From: Bin87 sp965116565
GTDB taxonomy: Bacteria; Chloroflexota; Dehalococcoidia; Lucifugimonadales; UBA3495
Assembly (NCBI GenBank): GCA_965116565.1
Contig: OZ220699.1
Coordinates: 620,001-684,000 of the forward strand
Direction: 5' to 3'
DNA: 64,000 bases
Positions within the stretch are counted from its first letter, which is position 1. The number at the start of each line of letters is the position of its first letter. Shown here in pieces: positions 1 to 8,829 of the stretch. Position numbers and translations under genes: made by a program. The notes under the pieces are model-generated. The model saw nothing but the letters and a program-made list of their open reading frames with translations, was not told the DNA's origin and searched no databases.

Positions 1-2
1 AC

Positions 3-1373
3 ATGACCACAACGATTTACGACGCCGAGCGCCGCGATATCTCCATCGCCGTGGGTGGCGACGCCATGATTACCCGCCGGATGCGGGCATTCCAGGAACC
101 GCGTTTCCTCAGGCTGGTGGATATCCTCCGGAACGCCGACGTGTCCCTGGTGAATCTCGAAATGCTGTTCCACGACTACGAGAGCACCTGGCAGTGGAGC
201 CGCAACACCTACACCCGGTCCGACCCTCGTAACCTGGATGAGCTGAAGTGGATGGGCATCGACGCCGTGACCACCGCCAACAACCACTCATTCGACTTTT
301 CCGAGGGAGGTTTCCTGACCACGCTGGAGCACTGTCGGGAGTTTGACCTGCCCCATGCCGGTGGCGGACGCAACCTCGACGAGGCCCGCGCTCCTGCATA
401 CGTGGACTCCGCTCGGGGCAGAGTCGCGGTGATGAGCGCCACCAGCACCTTCAGCGATACTTCCCGAGCCGGCGCCGGACGCCCTGATTTCCCCGGTCGC
501 CCGGGGGTCAACGCCCTGCGCCACGACATCACCCACCACGTGCAGCAGGACGTGTTCGACGCCCTGCACAAGGCCAACCTGGAACTCGGGTACGAGGAAG
601 AGCACGCTTTCATGCGTCACTTCGGCTTCCGCGGCAACGAGGAAGCGACGGACCCCAACACCGAGATTGATTTCCTGGAGCACAAATTCATCCTGGACGA
701 GGAGTTCGCCGTCCGCACCACCCTGAACGAGGACGACCGCCTGGGCATCGGCAACTGGATCCGGGGAGCGCAGACGCAGTCGGACTGGCAGGTCTATGGC
801 GTCCACTGCCACGAGAGCGGGCCGGATGGCGACTTCCACGGCCATTCTCGCCTGTCGCCGCCCCATTTTCTGGTGGACTTCGCCCATTGGACCATCGACC
901 AGGGCTGCGCCGCCTTCGTGGGCCACGGCCCCCATTTTCTCCGGGGCATCGAGATCTATAAAAACCGGCCCATCTTCTACAGCCTCGGCAACTTCATCTT
1001 CCAGAATGAGAGCGTCCTGTGGCTGCCCCACGAGGCCTACCGCCGCTTTGGCCTCGACTTCAACAGCACGCCCGGCGATTATCTCGACACCCGCTCCGGC
1101 GGCGGCACCCGCGCATTCGCCGCCGACCCGGTGTTCTGGCAGAGCGTCGTGGCGGTCTGCAACTACGCCGGCGGCGACCTGAAAGAGGTCGTCCTGCATC
1201 CCATCGACATGGGATTCGGCCGGCCCATTCCGCAGCGCGGTCGCCCGGTGCTGGCCGAGGAACCCATCGCCCGCGAAACCCTGCAGTGGCTGCAGGAGAT
1301 TTCCAGCCCCTTCGGCACCGAGATCTCCATCGAGGAAAAGGACGGTGAGGTGGTCGGGGTGATCAGGGTTTAG
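3..1373 (+). CDS. CapA-family metallophosphatase-like protein
   Basis: 456 residues, related to the CapA/PgsA poly-gamma-glutamate capsule family, which has a calcineurin-like phosphoesterase fold. Visible family motifs in order: VGGDAMI near the N terminus, NLEM, TTANNHSFDF, and near residue 310 GHGPHFLRGIEIY followed by PIFYSLGNFIFQ. These residues supply the metal site in the family. There is no signal peptide or anchor, unlike capsule-associated CapA, so a cytoplasmic hydrolase is more likely than a capsule role; the substrate is unknown. The ATG lies 3 bases from the window edge, so an upstream start cannot be excluded. A strong hairpin terminator follows. Confidence 0.85.
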   Translation: MTTTIYDAERRDISIAVGGDAMITRRMRAFQEPRFLRLVDILRNADVSLVNLEMLFHDYESTWQWSRNTYTRSDPRNLDELKWMGIDAVTTANNHSFDFSEGGFLTTLEHCREFDLPHAGGGRNLDEARAPAYVDSARGRVAVMSATSTFSDTSRAGAGRPDFPGRPGVNALRHDITHHVQQDVFDALHKANLELGYEEEHAFMRHFGFRGNEEATDPNTEIDFLEHKFILDEEFAVRTTLNEDDRLGIGNWIRGAQTQSDWQVYGVHCHESGPDGDFHGHSRLSPPHFLVDFAHWTIDQGCAAFVGHGPHFLRGIEIYKNRPIFYSLGNFIFQNESVLWLPHEAYRRFGLDFNSTPGDYLDTRSGGGTRAFAADPVFWQSVVAVCNYAGGDLKEVVLHPIDMGFGRPIPQRGRPVLAEEPIARETLQWLQEISSPFGTEISIEEKDGEVVGVIRV

Positions 1374-1392
1374 GCAGACGAACCTGCGCGCA

Positions 1393-1426
1393 GACGCCCG
1401 GGAGACCATCCCGGGCGTCTTGTTTT
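1393..1426 (+). terminator. Rho-independent terminator after the CapA-like gene
   Basis: A perfect 10-bp GC-rich stem (gacgcccggg at 1393-1402 pairing with 1410-1419) with a 7-nt loop is followed by TTGTTTT. It begins 20 nt after the stop codon. The T tract is weaker on the opposite side, so it mainly serves the plus-strand gene. Confidence 0.85.
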
Positions 1427-1488
1427 AAACTCCGTACCCTGCGCGGAAACGAGTCAGCCGCCGGCCGGACGGGGAGTTCGGACGGTGG

Positions 1489-1938
1489 TCAGTGCGGCGT
1501 ATTGAACTGCACCAATATGCCGTCCGGGTCATACACGTAGATGCTCCGTATGTCGCCGTCAGCATTCGTGAACGACTCGATGGGGCCGGCCAGCTCAACG
1601 CCCTTGCTGAGCAGTTCCTCCGTCAGACCTTTCACGTCGTCCACCCCGAACGAGATATGGCTGATGCCCACCATATCCAGCTTGATGGGTTCGCCGTCGG
1701 GTTCGTCGCCCGGATGACTGGTGAGGGTCAGGGTGGGCGTGGCGCCGTCTCCATAGGCCAGGCTGACCCAACGGCGGGCCTGCCGCTCGTGCAGGTAGTT
1801 GTGCAGACGCCCGCCTTCGGTGGGGTCGGTCATGCGGTCGCCCAGCACCGTCATCCCCAGCGTGTCCCGGTAGAACACCAGGGACCGGTCCATGTCGCTC
1901 ACGCAGATGCCAATATGGGTAACGCAACTCGCTTCCAT
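1489..1938 (-). CDS. VOC-family (glyoxalase/dioxygenase fold) protein
   Basis: 149 residues forming a single vicinal-oxygen-chelate domain. It opens with VTHIGICVSDMDRSLVFYRD and ends with the typical VYDPDGILVQF strand; His/Glu metal-ligand positions are present (THIG, SHISFGV, final beta strand). Members are metal-dependent lyases, dioxygenases or resistance proteins; the substrate here is not evident. The ATG at 1938 is chosen because GGAGG lies about 9 nt before it; longer readings run into a dispersed repeat. A second, unrelated-looking VOC gene lies upstream on the same strand. Confidence 0.85.
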   Translation of the reverse strand: MEASCVTHIGICVSDMDRSLVFYRDTLGMTVLGDRMTDPTEGGRLHNYLHERQARRWVSLAYGDGATPTLTLTSHPGDEPDGEPIKLDMVGISHISFGVDDVKGLTEELLSKGVELAGPIESFTNADGDIRSIYVYDPDGILVQFNTPH

Positions 1939-1973
1939 AATCGTTTTCCTCCATGAGAGGGTGTCAAAGAACT

Positions 1974-1996
1974 CCCTCTCCCTTGGTGGGAGAGGG
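1974..1996. repeat. Dispersed hairpin repeat, CCCTCTCCC type
   Basis: Perfect 9-bp inverted repeat (ccctctccc / gggagaggg) with a 5-nt loop, flanked by pyrimidine/purine-rich sequence. Related hairpins occur at 43980-44004 and 45127-45149, always between genes. Confidence 0.7.
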
Positions 1997-2137
1997 CAGG
2001 GGTGAGGGGGAAACATTCACGGCGCCGTCCGGCGCTTGCGAGCCATAGCCGACTCATCGGCCCCTGCGAGACCGGCTGCGGCGCGGCCCGCCACTCACCC
2101 GAATTTGTTGTGCGAGCAGGGCGAGAGTGAAGGGTTC

Positions 2138-2548
2138 CTAATCCATGGGCGCGATGTGGAGCCAGCCCGGCTCGGATATGTCCAGCACCTGCCCGTTGGG
2201 CCCTGACCACTTCTCTTCGGCGCGCGGCGGTCGCGGTTGACCGTCGGCCGCCACCTCGCGCCGGACTATTTCCTCTCCGTTGATCTCGCGGAGTTTGGCT
2301 CCCGTATCCTCCAGGCTGTCCACCTGGAACCCGATGTGGTGAATTCCGTCGTAGTTCTCGCCGTTCGGGCCAACGTCGGCGTCCTCGTTGGTCTTCCACT
2401 TGAGGATGGTCAGGTTGATGTCGCCGTCGGAAAGCTGGATCTGCCGTGCGTTGCGAGCGACTTCAAACAGGTCGAATCCTTCCTTGTAGAACTTCGCCAC
2501 CGCATCCGGATCCTCGCAGGTGATGGCGACGTGCTTGATCTTGGCCAT
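2138..2548 (-). CDS. VOC-family (glyoxalase-like) protein
   Basis: 136 residues, one VOC domain: KIKHVAITCEDPDAVAKFYK at the N terminus, then DGIHHIGFQVDSLEDT with the second metal-site His, ending in GPNGQVLDISEPGW. The ATG at 2548 is preferred to an upstream in-frame TTG because GGGAGG sits just before it. A TATAAT box about 30 nt upstream suggests its own promoter. It may be co-transcribed with the VOC gene at 1489-1938, about 200 nt downstream. The substrate is unknown; similarity to methylmalonyl-CoA epimerase-type VOC proteins is only at fold level. Confidence 0.85.
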   Translation of the reverse strand: MAKIKHVAITCEDPDAVAKFYKEGFDLFEVARNARQIQLSDGDINLTILKWKTNEDADVGPNGENYDGIHHIGFQVDSLEDTGAKLREINGEEIVRREVAADGQPRPPRAEEKWSGPNGQVLDISEPGWLHIAPMD

Positions 2549-2577
2549 AAGGGCGCCTCCCAATCTGTTTTCGCGAC

Positions 2578-2605
2578 ATTATAGCCGCCATTGCGTCCGG
2601 CACAA
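2578..2605 (-). promoter_or_regulatory. Putative sigma-70 promoter for the 2138-2548 VOC gene
   Basis: On the minus strand TTGTGC (2600-2605) and a perfect TATAAT (2578-2583) are separated by 16 bp. The start codon lies 29 nt further on, leaving room for the Shine-Dalgarno site. Confidence 0.5.
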
Positions 2606-2817
2606 CGCCGTTCACCCTGATCTCGCCCGGCGATGGCCGCATGGCCCCACAGGATCGCCGGGAGCAGCACGGTCGCCGCCGATGCCGCGCAAAGGTTGTG
2701 GCGGCAGCAAGATTGCCACTTTGCGCTCACGGTGATAGTTTTGCCACGGTTCGCCATCGTATTGCTGGCGACACTCCCTGATTTGACCTGTCCCCCAACC
2801 TGTGAGGTAGGTAGTCC

Positions 2818-4161
2818 ATGAGCGCAACCCGAACGCTGGCAGAATTTATCGCCGAAACCGAGTTTGCAAACCTGTCGCCCGAGGCGGTCGACGCCGCCAA
2901 GATCGCCATCCTGGACGGCGTGGCCAACATGGTCGCCGGTTCGGTCCAGGAACTGGCCGACATCATCGGCCGCTACGTGCAGGAAGCCGGCGGCTCGCCC
3001 CAGGCCTCGGTCGTAGGCTGGGGCTACCGGACCAACCCGCCGTCCGCCGCCTTCGCCAACGGCGTTTTCGGGCACTGCCTGGATTACGAGATCCAGGGAT
3101 TCCCGCCCACCCACGGCACCTCATCCTGCCTGCCGGCGGCCCTGGCGCTCGCTGAGCAACACCACGTCTCGGGCGAGCGCGTCATCACGGCATACGTATT
3201 GGGTTGGGAAATCCAGGGGCGGTTGCGGGCCGCGTCAGCGCCGGCCACGCGGCCGGGTTACCACCCGCCTGGCCTGGTGGGACCGCTGGGCGGAGCGGCG
3301 TCGTCGGCCAAGACCCTCGGCCTGGACGCCGAGCAGACCCTGATGGCCCTGGGCATCGCCGCCTCACGCACCGGCGGCCTCACCGCCAACACGGGCACCA
3401 TGGTCAAGTCCACCCACCCCGGCAACGCCGCCCGAATGGGCGCGGAGGCCGGAATCCTGGCCAGCATGGGCTACACCGCCAGCGACGAGGCGCTGGAATC
3501 GCCCGTCGGTTTCGCGGCCGCGCTGTTCGGCGGCGAATTCGACTGGGACATTGCTACCGGTGGCCTCGGTGCATCATGGCGTCTCGTTGACCCGGGGTTC
3601 GACATCAAGCGGTTCCCGGCCCAGGTGTACATGCAGAACGTGATCGAGGCGGCGCTGAACCTGCGCGAGGAGAACGGCGTGGCTCCCGGCGACATCGACC
3701 ACGCGACCATTCACCGCCGGGGACGGGGTCATTCGGGGCCGGTCCCCCGCAGCGGCCTGGACGGCAAGTTCAGCGTGGAATACTGCGCCGCCGCCGCGTT
3801 GCTGGATGGGCGCGTGGCTATCGACACCTTCACCGATGCCCGCCGCTTCGCGCCGGACATGGAGGACATGCTGGGTCGCGTCCGCGTGGAGCCGGAGGGC
3901 CCGGAGTCGGGCGCGACGCTGATCACCGGCGCGCTCAAGGACGGGCGGACGGTCAGCGGGGAGTGCGCCTCCTTCAGCGGGTCGGCGTCCAACCCCATGT
4001 CCCGGGAGCAGCGCCTGGCCAAGGTAAGCGACTGCTTCGATCGCGCCCTCACCGACGCCGACGCCGGGCGCGTGCTGGAAATGCTGGAAAACCTCGAGGG
4101 CGTTGATGATGTGGGACAGTTGATGGGCGTGCTGGGCCAGGTGGCGGCGGGTCGGGGCTGA
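2818..4161 (+). CDS. MmgE/PrpD-family protein
   Basis: 447 residues, full length for the MmgE/PrpD family (2-methylcitrate dehydratase, cis-aconitate decarboxylase, iminodisuccinate epimerase). The N-terminal helical domain is recognisable (LAEFIAETEFANLSPEAVDAAKIAILDGVAN), with the conserved segments ANGVFGHCLDYE, THGTSSCLPAALALAE and VKSTHPGNAARMGAEAG, the last being a basic active-site region in the family. There is no prpB or prpC nearby, so the methylcitrate cycle is not indicated; a dehydratase or isomerase acting on a small polycarboxylate is the most that can be said. A GAGGT sequence precedes the ATG. Confidence 0.85.
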   Translation: MSATRTLAEFIAETEFANLSPEAVDAAKIAILDGVANMVAGSVQELADIIGRYVQEAGGSPQASVVGWGYRTNPPSAAFANGVFGHCLDYEIQGFPPTHGTSSCLPAALALAEQHHVSGERVITAYVLGWEIQGRLRAASAPATRPGYHPPGLVGPLGGAASSAKTLGLDAEQTLMALGIAASRTGGLTANTGTMVKSTHPGNAARMGAEAGILASMGYTASDEALESPVGFAAALFGGEFDWDIATGGLGASWRLVDPGFDIKRFPAQVYMQNVIEAALNLREENGVAPGDIDHATIHRRGRGHSGPVPRSGLDGKFSVEYCAAAALLDGRVAIDTFTDARRFAPDMEDMLGRVRVEPEGPESGATLITGALKDGRTVSGECASFSGSASNPMSREQRLAKVSDCFDRALTDADAGRVLEMLENLEGVDDVGQLMGVLGQVAAGRG

Positions 4162-5112
4162 ATCGGCTTCCGTTCACCGTAATGTCACACCGTGCGGCGT
4201 TCCCGGGACCCGTTGGCCTGTCAATCCAAAATCCGATCCCGCGGTGTGACACCCGCCCGTTGCTCCACTACGCACCCACGTTCTATCCTACATTCGTCAG
4301 GTTCCCCAACCGGCGCTCGAGAACCGGGCGGGGTCGCCGCATCGCATGCAGCGGCGTTCACCAATCGACCAAATATTGAGAGGTGTCAACAAGGGTTCGG
4401 GTCAAAAAACGGCTTGTCGGGTAACCGGCAGCAGAATATGGTTCCCAAGGGGCCTAGAGTCGGTTTATTCCCCGACTGAGCTCCCGGAACCCCGCGGGTG
4501 TCACCACCGCGCCGTGTTCGCATTGCCCCGGTTCCATCAGCCGGCTGACCGCGAGGACATGGAAGCCTAGGACTATAGCTTTCTGCTCAATCCAAACCAG
4601 CCTGGGCCGTGCTGAGTTTAGCCGCCACCGGCGGACCATCGACCCGAACCACAACCTGACGCCGAAAATCCCAAAAACCCAAATCACCAAAAAGGAGGAA
4701 CCCACCAAAACGCCAACCGACGACAACGTTCAGACATCATACAAACACCGGCAGCTCGCCTCCGGGCAATCGCACTTCGATTGATTGCTCCTCCATATGG
4801 CGTGCCCGGCAACCGCTGTGCTCGCGAAAGTGGCAAAGACGCATCCGGCGTGCGTGAATCCGGTGAGATTCCATCACCGGATTCGCCGCCCCTGTTTGCG
4901 TCCCGCGGCCTGTGCGTTCCGGTATTCCCGGGAGGGATTGGCATCCCAATGCTGAATACGATGCCCTTTTTGCGGCGCGGGTTGTTCTCCGCCCGTGTCC
5001 TTTTGGGTGTACACTGCCGGCCTATGCGTTCTGCCAATTCCGACGATACCCCCGGTCTGTGCCTGGAGGCGCCATCGCGTCTGATGTCACACCATTCTGA
5101 TTCGCGGTCCTG
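4162..5112. other. Gene-poor island with TGTCACACC repeats
   Basis: About 950 bp without a recognisable gene. ATGTCACACC occurs at 4182-4191 and again at 5084-5093, bracketing the island, and an inverted copy (cggtgtgaca) lies at 4242-4251. A small hairpin (agtcgg/ccgact) lies near 4460-4480. Short open frames exist on both strands: a hydrophobic minus-strand frame of about 90 codons at 4454-4726 and a charged plus-strand tail near 4600-4785. Neither has a ribosome site or family resemblance. It could be an eroded insertion or a regulatory leader for the MFS gene. Confidence 0.3.
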
Positions 5113-6426
5113 ATGCTTGCGAACAGGCGAATTCATTACGCTTGGGTCATCGTTGCGCTTGCCGCGATGATGGGATTCATCACGTCCTCGGTGCGGTTCG
5201 CGGCCGCCGCGCTGGTGCCCCACCTGAGCGACCCCGCCGCTGGGTTCGGCTGGAGCTACGGAGCGATCAGCCTCGCATTCAGCCTCCAGTGGATAATCTT
5301 CGGGCTGGCCAGCCCCTATGTGGGTTGGCTTGGGGACCGTTACGGAGTTCGCTGGTTCCTCCTGATTGGAACCGTTTTGTTCATCGTCGGCATGCTGCTG
5401 ACCGGCATCATGAGCAGCCTGTGGCAGTTCTACCTCTTCTTCGGCGTAATCCTGGGCATCGCCTCCACCATCTTTACCGTGTTGCCGGTGTCCGCCATCA
5501 CCCTGTGGTTCAGGCGGCACCTGGGAGCCGCCATGGGGGTGGTCTGGTCGTTCCAGGGAATCGGCGTGGTCGCGTTCCTGTTCCTTATCGGCGCGGCATT
5601 CAGCCAGTTGGGTATCCAGTGGATCTTCTGGCTTCCGGGTATCGCCGGCGGAGCGCTTCTGCTGGTGTTGGTCAAGTTCTTCTACAATGGCCCGGCCGAC
5701 ATCGGCCTGCGCCCTTTCGGGGATATTGGAGATGAACCGGTCCAAAGGCCCAGGAGGGATGAGACCACCAAGATCAGGGCCAGGGTATTTATCCAGCAGG
5801 CCAAGCGCACCGCTACCTTCTGGAACCTCATCGGCATCCACTACTGGGGCTGCATGGGACACCAGATTATCAACGTGCTCGTGGTGGCCATCGCCGTGGA
5901 CCGGGGCCTGTCCCTGGGCGCAGCCACCGGCGTGCTCGCCGCCCAGCAGACCGTGGGCGTGGTCGCCCGCGCCGCCGTGCCCGTGGTGGCGGAGCGCCTG
6001 GGTTGCCGAGTCGTCTGGGTCGTGGGCATGGCCCTGCAGGTCTTCCCGCTGCTGCTCATTCTCTTCTTCAATGACGTCTGGGCCTATTACCTGTTCGGCG
6101 TCCTCTTTGGCATCGGCCAGAGTACCGAGGTGCCCACCTTCCCCATCGCCAATCGCCAGTATTATGGAAACGTCCCCCAGGGCAGCCTTTACGGTTGGCA
6201 GAGCCTCGGCAGCGGCCTCGGAATGGGACTGGCCCCCTTGTGCGGCGGCCTCTTGTGGGACTTCACGGGAACGTACGTAGCGCCCCTGCTCCTGTCCCTG
6301 GGCTTCAGCACCCTGGCCCTGATCCAGTCCTCGCTGCTGCCCTCGCCTCGCATTCGCCAAATCCCCGACTGGGAAACCCACCTGCCCGCCAATCTGCGGC
6401 CCGCCGGCGTCAGCACCGCCGATTAG
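5113..6426 (+). CDS. MFS transporter (OFA/monocarboxylate-like)
   Basis: 437 residues with about 12 hydrophobic segments, characteristic of the major facilitator superfamily. The family signature between TM2 and TM3 is visible as YVGWLGDRYGVRWFLL, and the central loop (residues about 195-225) is charged. The N terminus (RIHYAWVIVALAAMMGFITS) resembles OFA-type oxalate/formate or monocarboxylate porters. Next door are an amine-oxidising flavoprotein and other catabolic enzymes, so uptake of a small organic acid or amine is plausible; the substrate cannot be read from sequence. No clear Shine-Dalgarno site precedes the ATG. Confidence 0.88.
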   Translation: MLANRRIHYAWVIVALAAMMGFITSSVRFAAAALVPHLSDPAAGFGWSYGAISLAFSLQWIIFGLASPYVGWLGDRYGVRWFLLIGTVLFIVGMLLTGIMSSLWQFYLFFGVILGIASTIFTVLPVSAITLWFRRHLGAAMGVVWSFQGIGVVAFLFLIGAAFSQLGIQWIFWLPGIAGGALLLVLVKFFYNGPADIGLRPFGDIGDEPVQRPRRDETTKIRARVFIQQAKRTATFWNLIGIHYWGCMGHQIINVLVVAIAVDRGLSLGAATGVLAAQQTVGVVARAAVPVVAERLGCRVVWVVGMALQVFPLLLILFFNDVWAYYLFGVLFGIGQSTEVPTFPIANRQYYGNVPQGSLYGWQSLGSGLGMGLAPLCGGLLWDFTGTYVAPLLLSLGFSTLALIQSSLLPSPRIRQIPDWETHLPANLRPAGVSTAD

Positions 6427-6493
6427 GCCGGCCCGCGGCCGACGGGTGTTGGAGTAGCCGCAGATTCGTCGCGACCGGCGCGGAGCTACAGCC

Positions 6494-7681
6494 ATGATCA
6501 AACATACCGCAGATATTGTCGTCGTGGGCGGCGGCGTGATTGGAACCAGCATCGCCATGCACCTGGCCCTCATGGGGGCTGGCCGAGTCGTTCTGGTCGA
6601 GCAGGGGCACCTGGCCGGCGGCGCCAGCGGCCTGTCCGGATCGATGATCCGGGAACACTACCTCCATCCGGTGCTGGTCAGAATGTCGATGGAGGCGAGA
6701 TCGATATTCCACAACTTCGTCGAGGTCATCGGCGGCGACGCCCGTTTCCGGCAGACCGGCCGGCTGCAACTGTTCCCGCAGCGCGATGAGCCCGCGGTGC
6801 GCGCCAACGTCGCCATGAACCGCGATCTGGGCGTCAACATCGAAACCCTCACCCCGTCGGAGGCCACGCGCGTCGTGCCGCAGTTGGACATCAGCGACAT
6901 AGCCGTCTGCGCCTACGAGCCGGACGCCGGCTATGCGGACCCGGTGGCCACAACCTACGCCTACGCTGATCGGGCGCAATCCCTCGGCGCGGAGGTGTTG
7001 ACCCAAACCCCCGTGGCCGGGTTGGTCGCGTCAGGAGGCCGGATTACCGCGGTGGAGACGGCAGCGGGCCGTATCGACGCCGGCGCCGTTGTCGTGGCCG
7101 CCGGCTCGCGCACCAACCGGTTGGTCGGCCCCGTCGCGGAATCGCTGCCGATCTCCGCCGCTCGCGTGCAGATGGCCCATTTCTTCCGCCCGCCCGCGCT
7201 CGAATCGTTGAGCGCCATCGTCATCGACCGCTCCACGGGCGCATACCTTCGCGAGGACGCTGGACGGGGCACGCTGGTGGGAGCCGAGGGCCCCGGTGAT
7301 CTTATCGAGGCCGACAATCCCGACGACATTCCCCGGAACGCCGACCATGACATGATCGAGAGCCTGTGGCGGCGGGCCAGCATGCGGTGGCCCGACTTTG
7401 CCGCCGCCACCTGTCGGGGCGGTTACAGCGCCCACTACGACATGACTCCCGACGCCAACCCCATCATCGACCGCAGCGCCGCCCTGTCCGGCTTGTTCTA
7501 TGCGGCGGGATTCAGCGGACACGGTTTCAAGCTCTCGCCTGTGATCGGGAGGATGGTGGCCGAGTTGGTCTTGCATGGCGAGTGCAGCGACCATCCCGTC
7601 GAGCGGTTCCGCCTGAGCCGGTTCGCCGAGGACGACCTGCTGTTGGCCGATCACCCATACCAGGGCACAAGCCACCAGTGA
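6494..7681 (+). CDS. FAD-dependent oxidoreductase, DAO family
   Basis: 395 residues of the D-amino-acid oxidase/sarcosine oxidase beta type. The FAD-binding Rossmann motif VVVGGGVIGTSIAMHLA is at residues 9-25, followed by LVEQGHLAGGASGLSG, and the C-terminal FAD segment is YAAGFSGHGFKLSPVIGRMVAELV. Such enzymes oxidise secondary or primary amines of small metabolites; no partner subunits of a heterotetrameric sarcosine oxidase are present. It lies 67 nt after the MFS gene and 33 nt before a MetE-like gene on the same strand, probably one transcription unit. A paralogue is at 41410-42606. Confidence 0.88.
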   Translation: MIKHTADIVVVGGGVIGTSIAMHLALMGAGRVVLVEQGHLAGGASGLSGSMIREHYLHPVLVRMSMEARSIFHNFVEVIGGDARFRQTGRLQLFPQRDEPAVRANVAMNRDLGVNIETLTPSEATRVVPQLDISDIAVCAYEPDAGYADPVATTYAYADRAQSLGAEVLTQTPVAGLVASGGRITAVETAAGRIDAGAVVVAAGSRTNRLVGPVAESLPISAARVQMAHFFRPPALESLSAIVIDRSTGAYLREDAGRGTLVGAEGPGDLIEADNPDDIPRNADHDMIESLWRRASMRWPDFAAATCRGGYSAHYDMTPDANPIIDRSAALSGLFYAAGFSGHGFKLSPVIGRMVAELVLHGECSDHPVERFRLSRFAEDDLLLADHPYQGTSHQ

Positions 7682-7714
7682 TCTGTAAGCTCGCCCACGT
7701 TATCCGGAGGGACC

Positions 7715-8770
7715 ATGACAGGAGCCGACGGCAGCATTCACCTGGTGGGCAGCGTCCCGTTGCCCGACGCCGAGACCGTTTTCCGGACCGTCAGCGGGGC
7801 GCTGAACCCCTACCTCCGCCGCATCACCGACGGAGAAACCGGGCAGCGCGGCCGGTGGATCTGGTTCCAGCGGGAAATGCTGCTGGAGCATCCCGACATG
7901 GAGGTGGATACTGACGAACCGCCCTATGCCCTCTACCAGTGGGACGGGCAACTCCTCCGGGAGACGCCCTACATACGATTCAAGCCGGGCGTCGATCCGG
8001 CGTCGGTCGATTTCCCAACCGGTTACGCCGAGGCGGCGCTGGAGTCGTTCGATCTCTACACCCGGTTGCAGGCTGATGGGGTGATCGCTCCGGACACCCT
8101 GTTCCAGGTTTCGCTGCCCACGCCGATGGCAACGGCCTACATGTACGTCAGCCCCGCCGCGCGTCACGCCTATATACCCGCGTACGAGCGATCCCTGCTC
8201 AACGCGCTGAACGAGATCGTTGGGTCCGTTCCCCACGACAGGCTGTCCATCCAGTGGGACGTATGCCAGGAGGTTCTGATCTTTGAGGACTACTTCCCGC
8301 ACCGTCCCGACGACTACAGGGAGCAGGTATTTGCCGAACTGGGCCGGCTGGGCAACGCCGTGCCGGACGCGGTGGACCTCGGCTACCACCTGTGCTATGG
8401 CTCGCCACGAGATGAGCACCTGGTAATGCCCAGGGACACGGAAATCATGGTGGAGATCGCCAACGGATTTTCGGAGAATCTTTACCGGGCGCTGGATTTT
8501 GTCCACATGCCGGTGCCTCAGGATAGAACGGACCGAGCGTACTTCCGGCCACTGGAAGACCTGGATCTGCCCGGCGATCCGGAGATCATGCTCGGCCTGA
8601 TCCACTACGACGACGAGGAGGGGGATTGTGCCCGCATCGACGCGGCGGAGCGGTTCCTGTCATCGTTCGGCGTGGCCACCGAGTGCGGTTGGGGTCGCAC
8701 GGATCCGAACCGGGTCCCGGGACTGCTGGTGAGCCACCGGCTGGCGGTTGACTACCTCATCAACGGGTGA
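7715..8770 (+). CDS. MetE/UROD-like TIM-barrel protein
   Basis: 351 residues. The opening (HLVGSVPLPDAETVFR, then ITDGETGQRGRWIWFQ) and the end (GVATECGWGRTDP, PGLLVSHRLAV) resemble the uncharacterised branch of cobalamin-independent methionine-synthase/uroporphyrinogen-decarboxylase-like barrels. The candidate zinc-site region GYHLCYGSPRDEH contains His and Cys. It is much shorter than MetE (about 750 residues) and resembles only the C-terminal barrel. GGAGG precedes the ATG by about 6 nt. Next to an amine oxidase it might handle a methyl or C1 group, but that is conjecture. Confidence 0.6.
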   Translation: MTGADGSIHLVGSVPLPDAETVFRTVSGALNPYLRRITDGETGQRGRWIWFQREMLLEHPDMEVDTDEPPYALYQWDGQLLRETPYIRFKPGVDPASVDFPTGYAEAALESFDLYTRLQADGVIAPDTLFQVSLPTPMATAYMYVSPAARHAYIPAYERSLLNALNEIVGSVPHDRLSIQWDVCQEVLIFEDYFPHRPDDYREQVFAELGRLGNAVPDAVDLGYHLCYGSPRDEHLVMPRDTEIMVEIANGFSENLYRALDFVHMPVPQDRTDRAYFRPLEDLDLPGDPEIMLGLIHYDDEEGDCARIDAAERFLSSFGVATECGWGRTDPNRVPGLLVSHRLAVDYLING

Positions 8771-8791
8771 AAGCAGCGGTCGCGCATCCGC

Positions 8792-8797
8792 TATAAT
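8792..8797 (+). promoter_or_regulatory. -10 box before SDR gene
   Basis: A perfect TATAAT lies 32 nt before the ATG of the SDR gene in an otherwise GC-rich gap. No convincing -35 element is visible. Confidence 0.4.
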
Positions 8798-8829
8798 CCG
8801 GCCAACCTGCAGATGATTGGGGTCAGACG

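Noticed and set aside
288..1409. Long minus-strand open frame of 373 codons under the CapA-like gene
   Set aside because: Antisense shadow caused by high GC; no family motifs or ribosome site, while the plus strand has clear CapA motifs.
4454..4726. Minus-strand 90-codon hydrophobic frame (VGVLVGSSFLVIWVFGIFGV)
   Set aside because: No ribosome site or homology; overlapping plus-strand frames are equally protein-like, so I left it within the unassigned island.
4684..6573. 629-codon minus-strand open frame opposite the MFS gene
   Set aside because: Composition is extreme (Gln/Gly/Asp/His repeats) and the plus strand has a proper 12-TM transporter; a GC-driven shadow.
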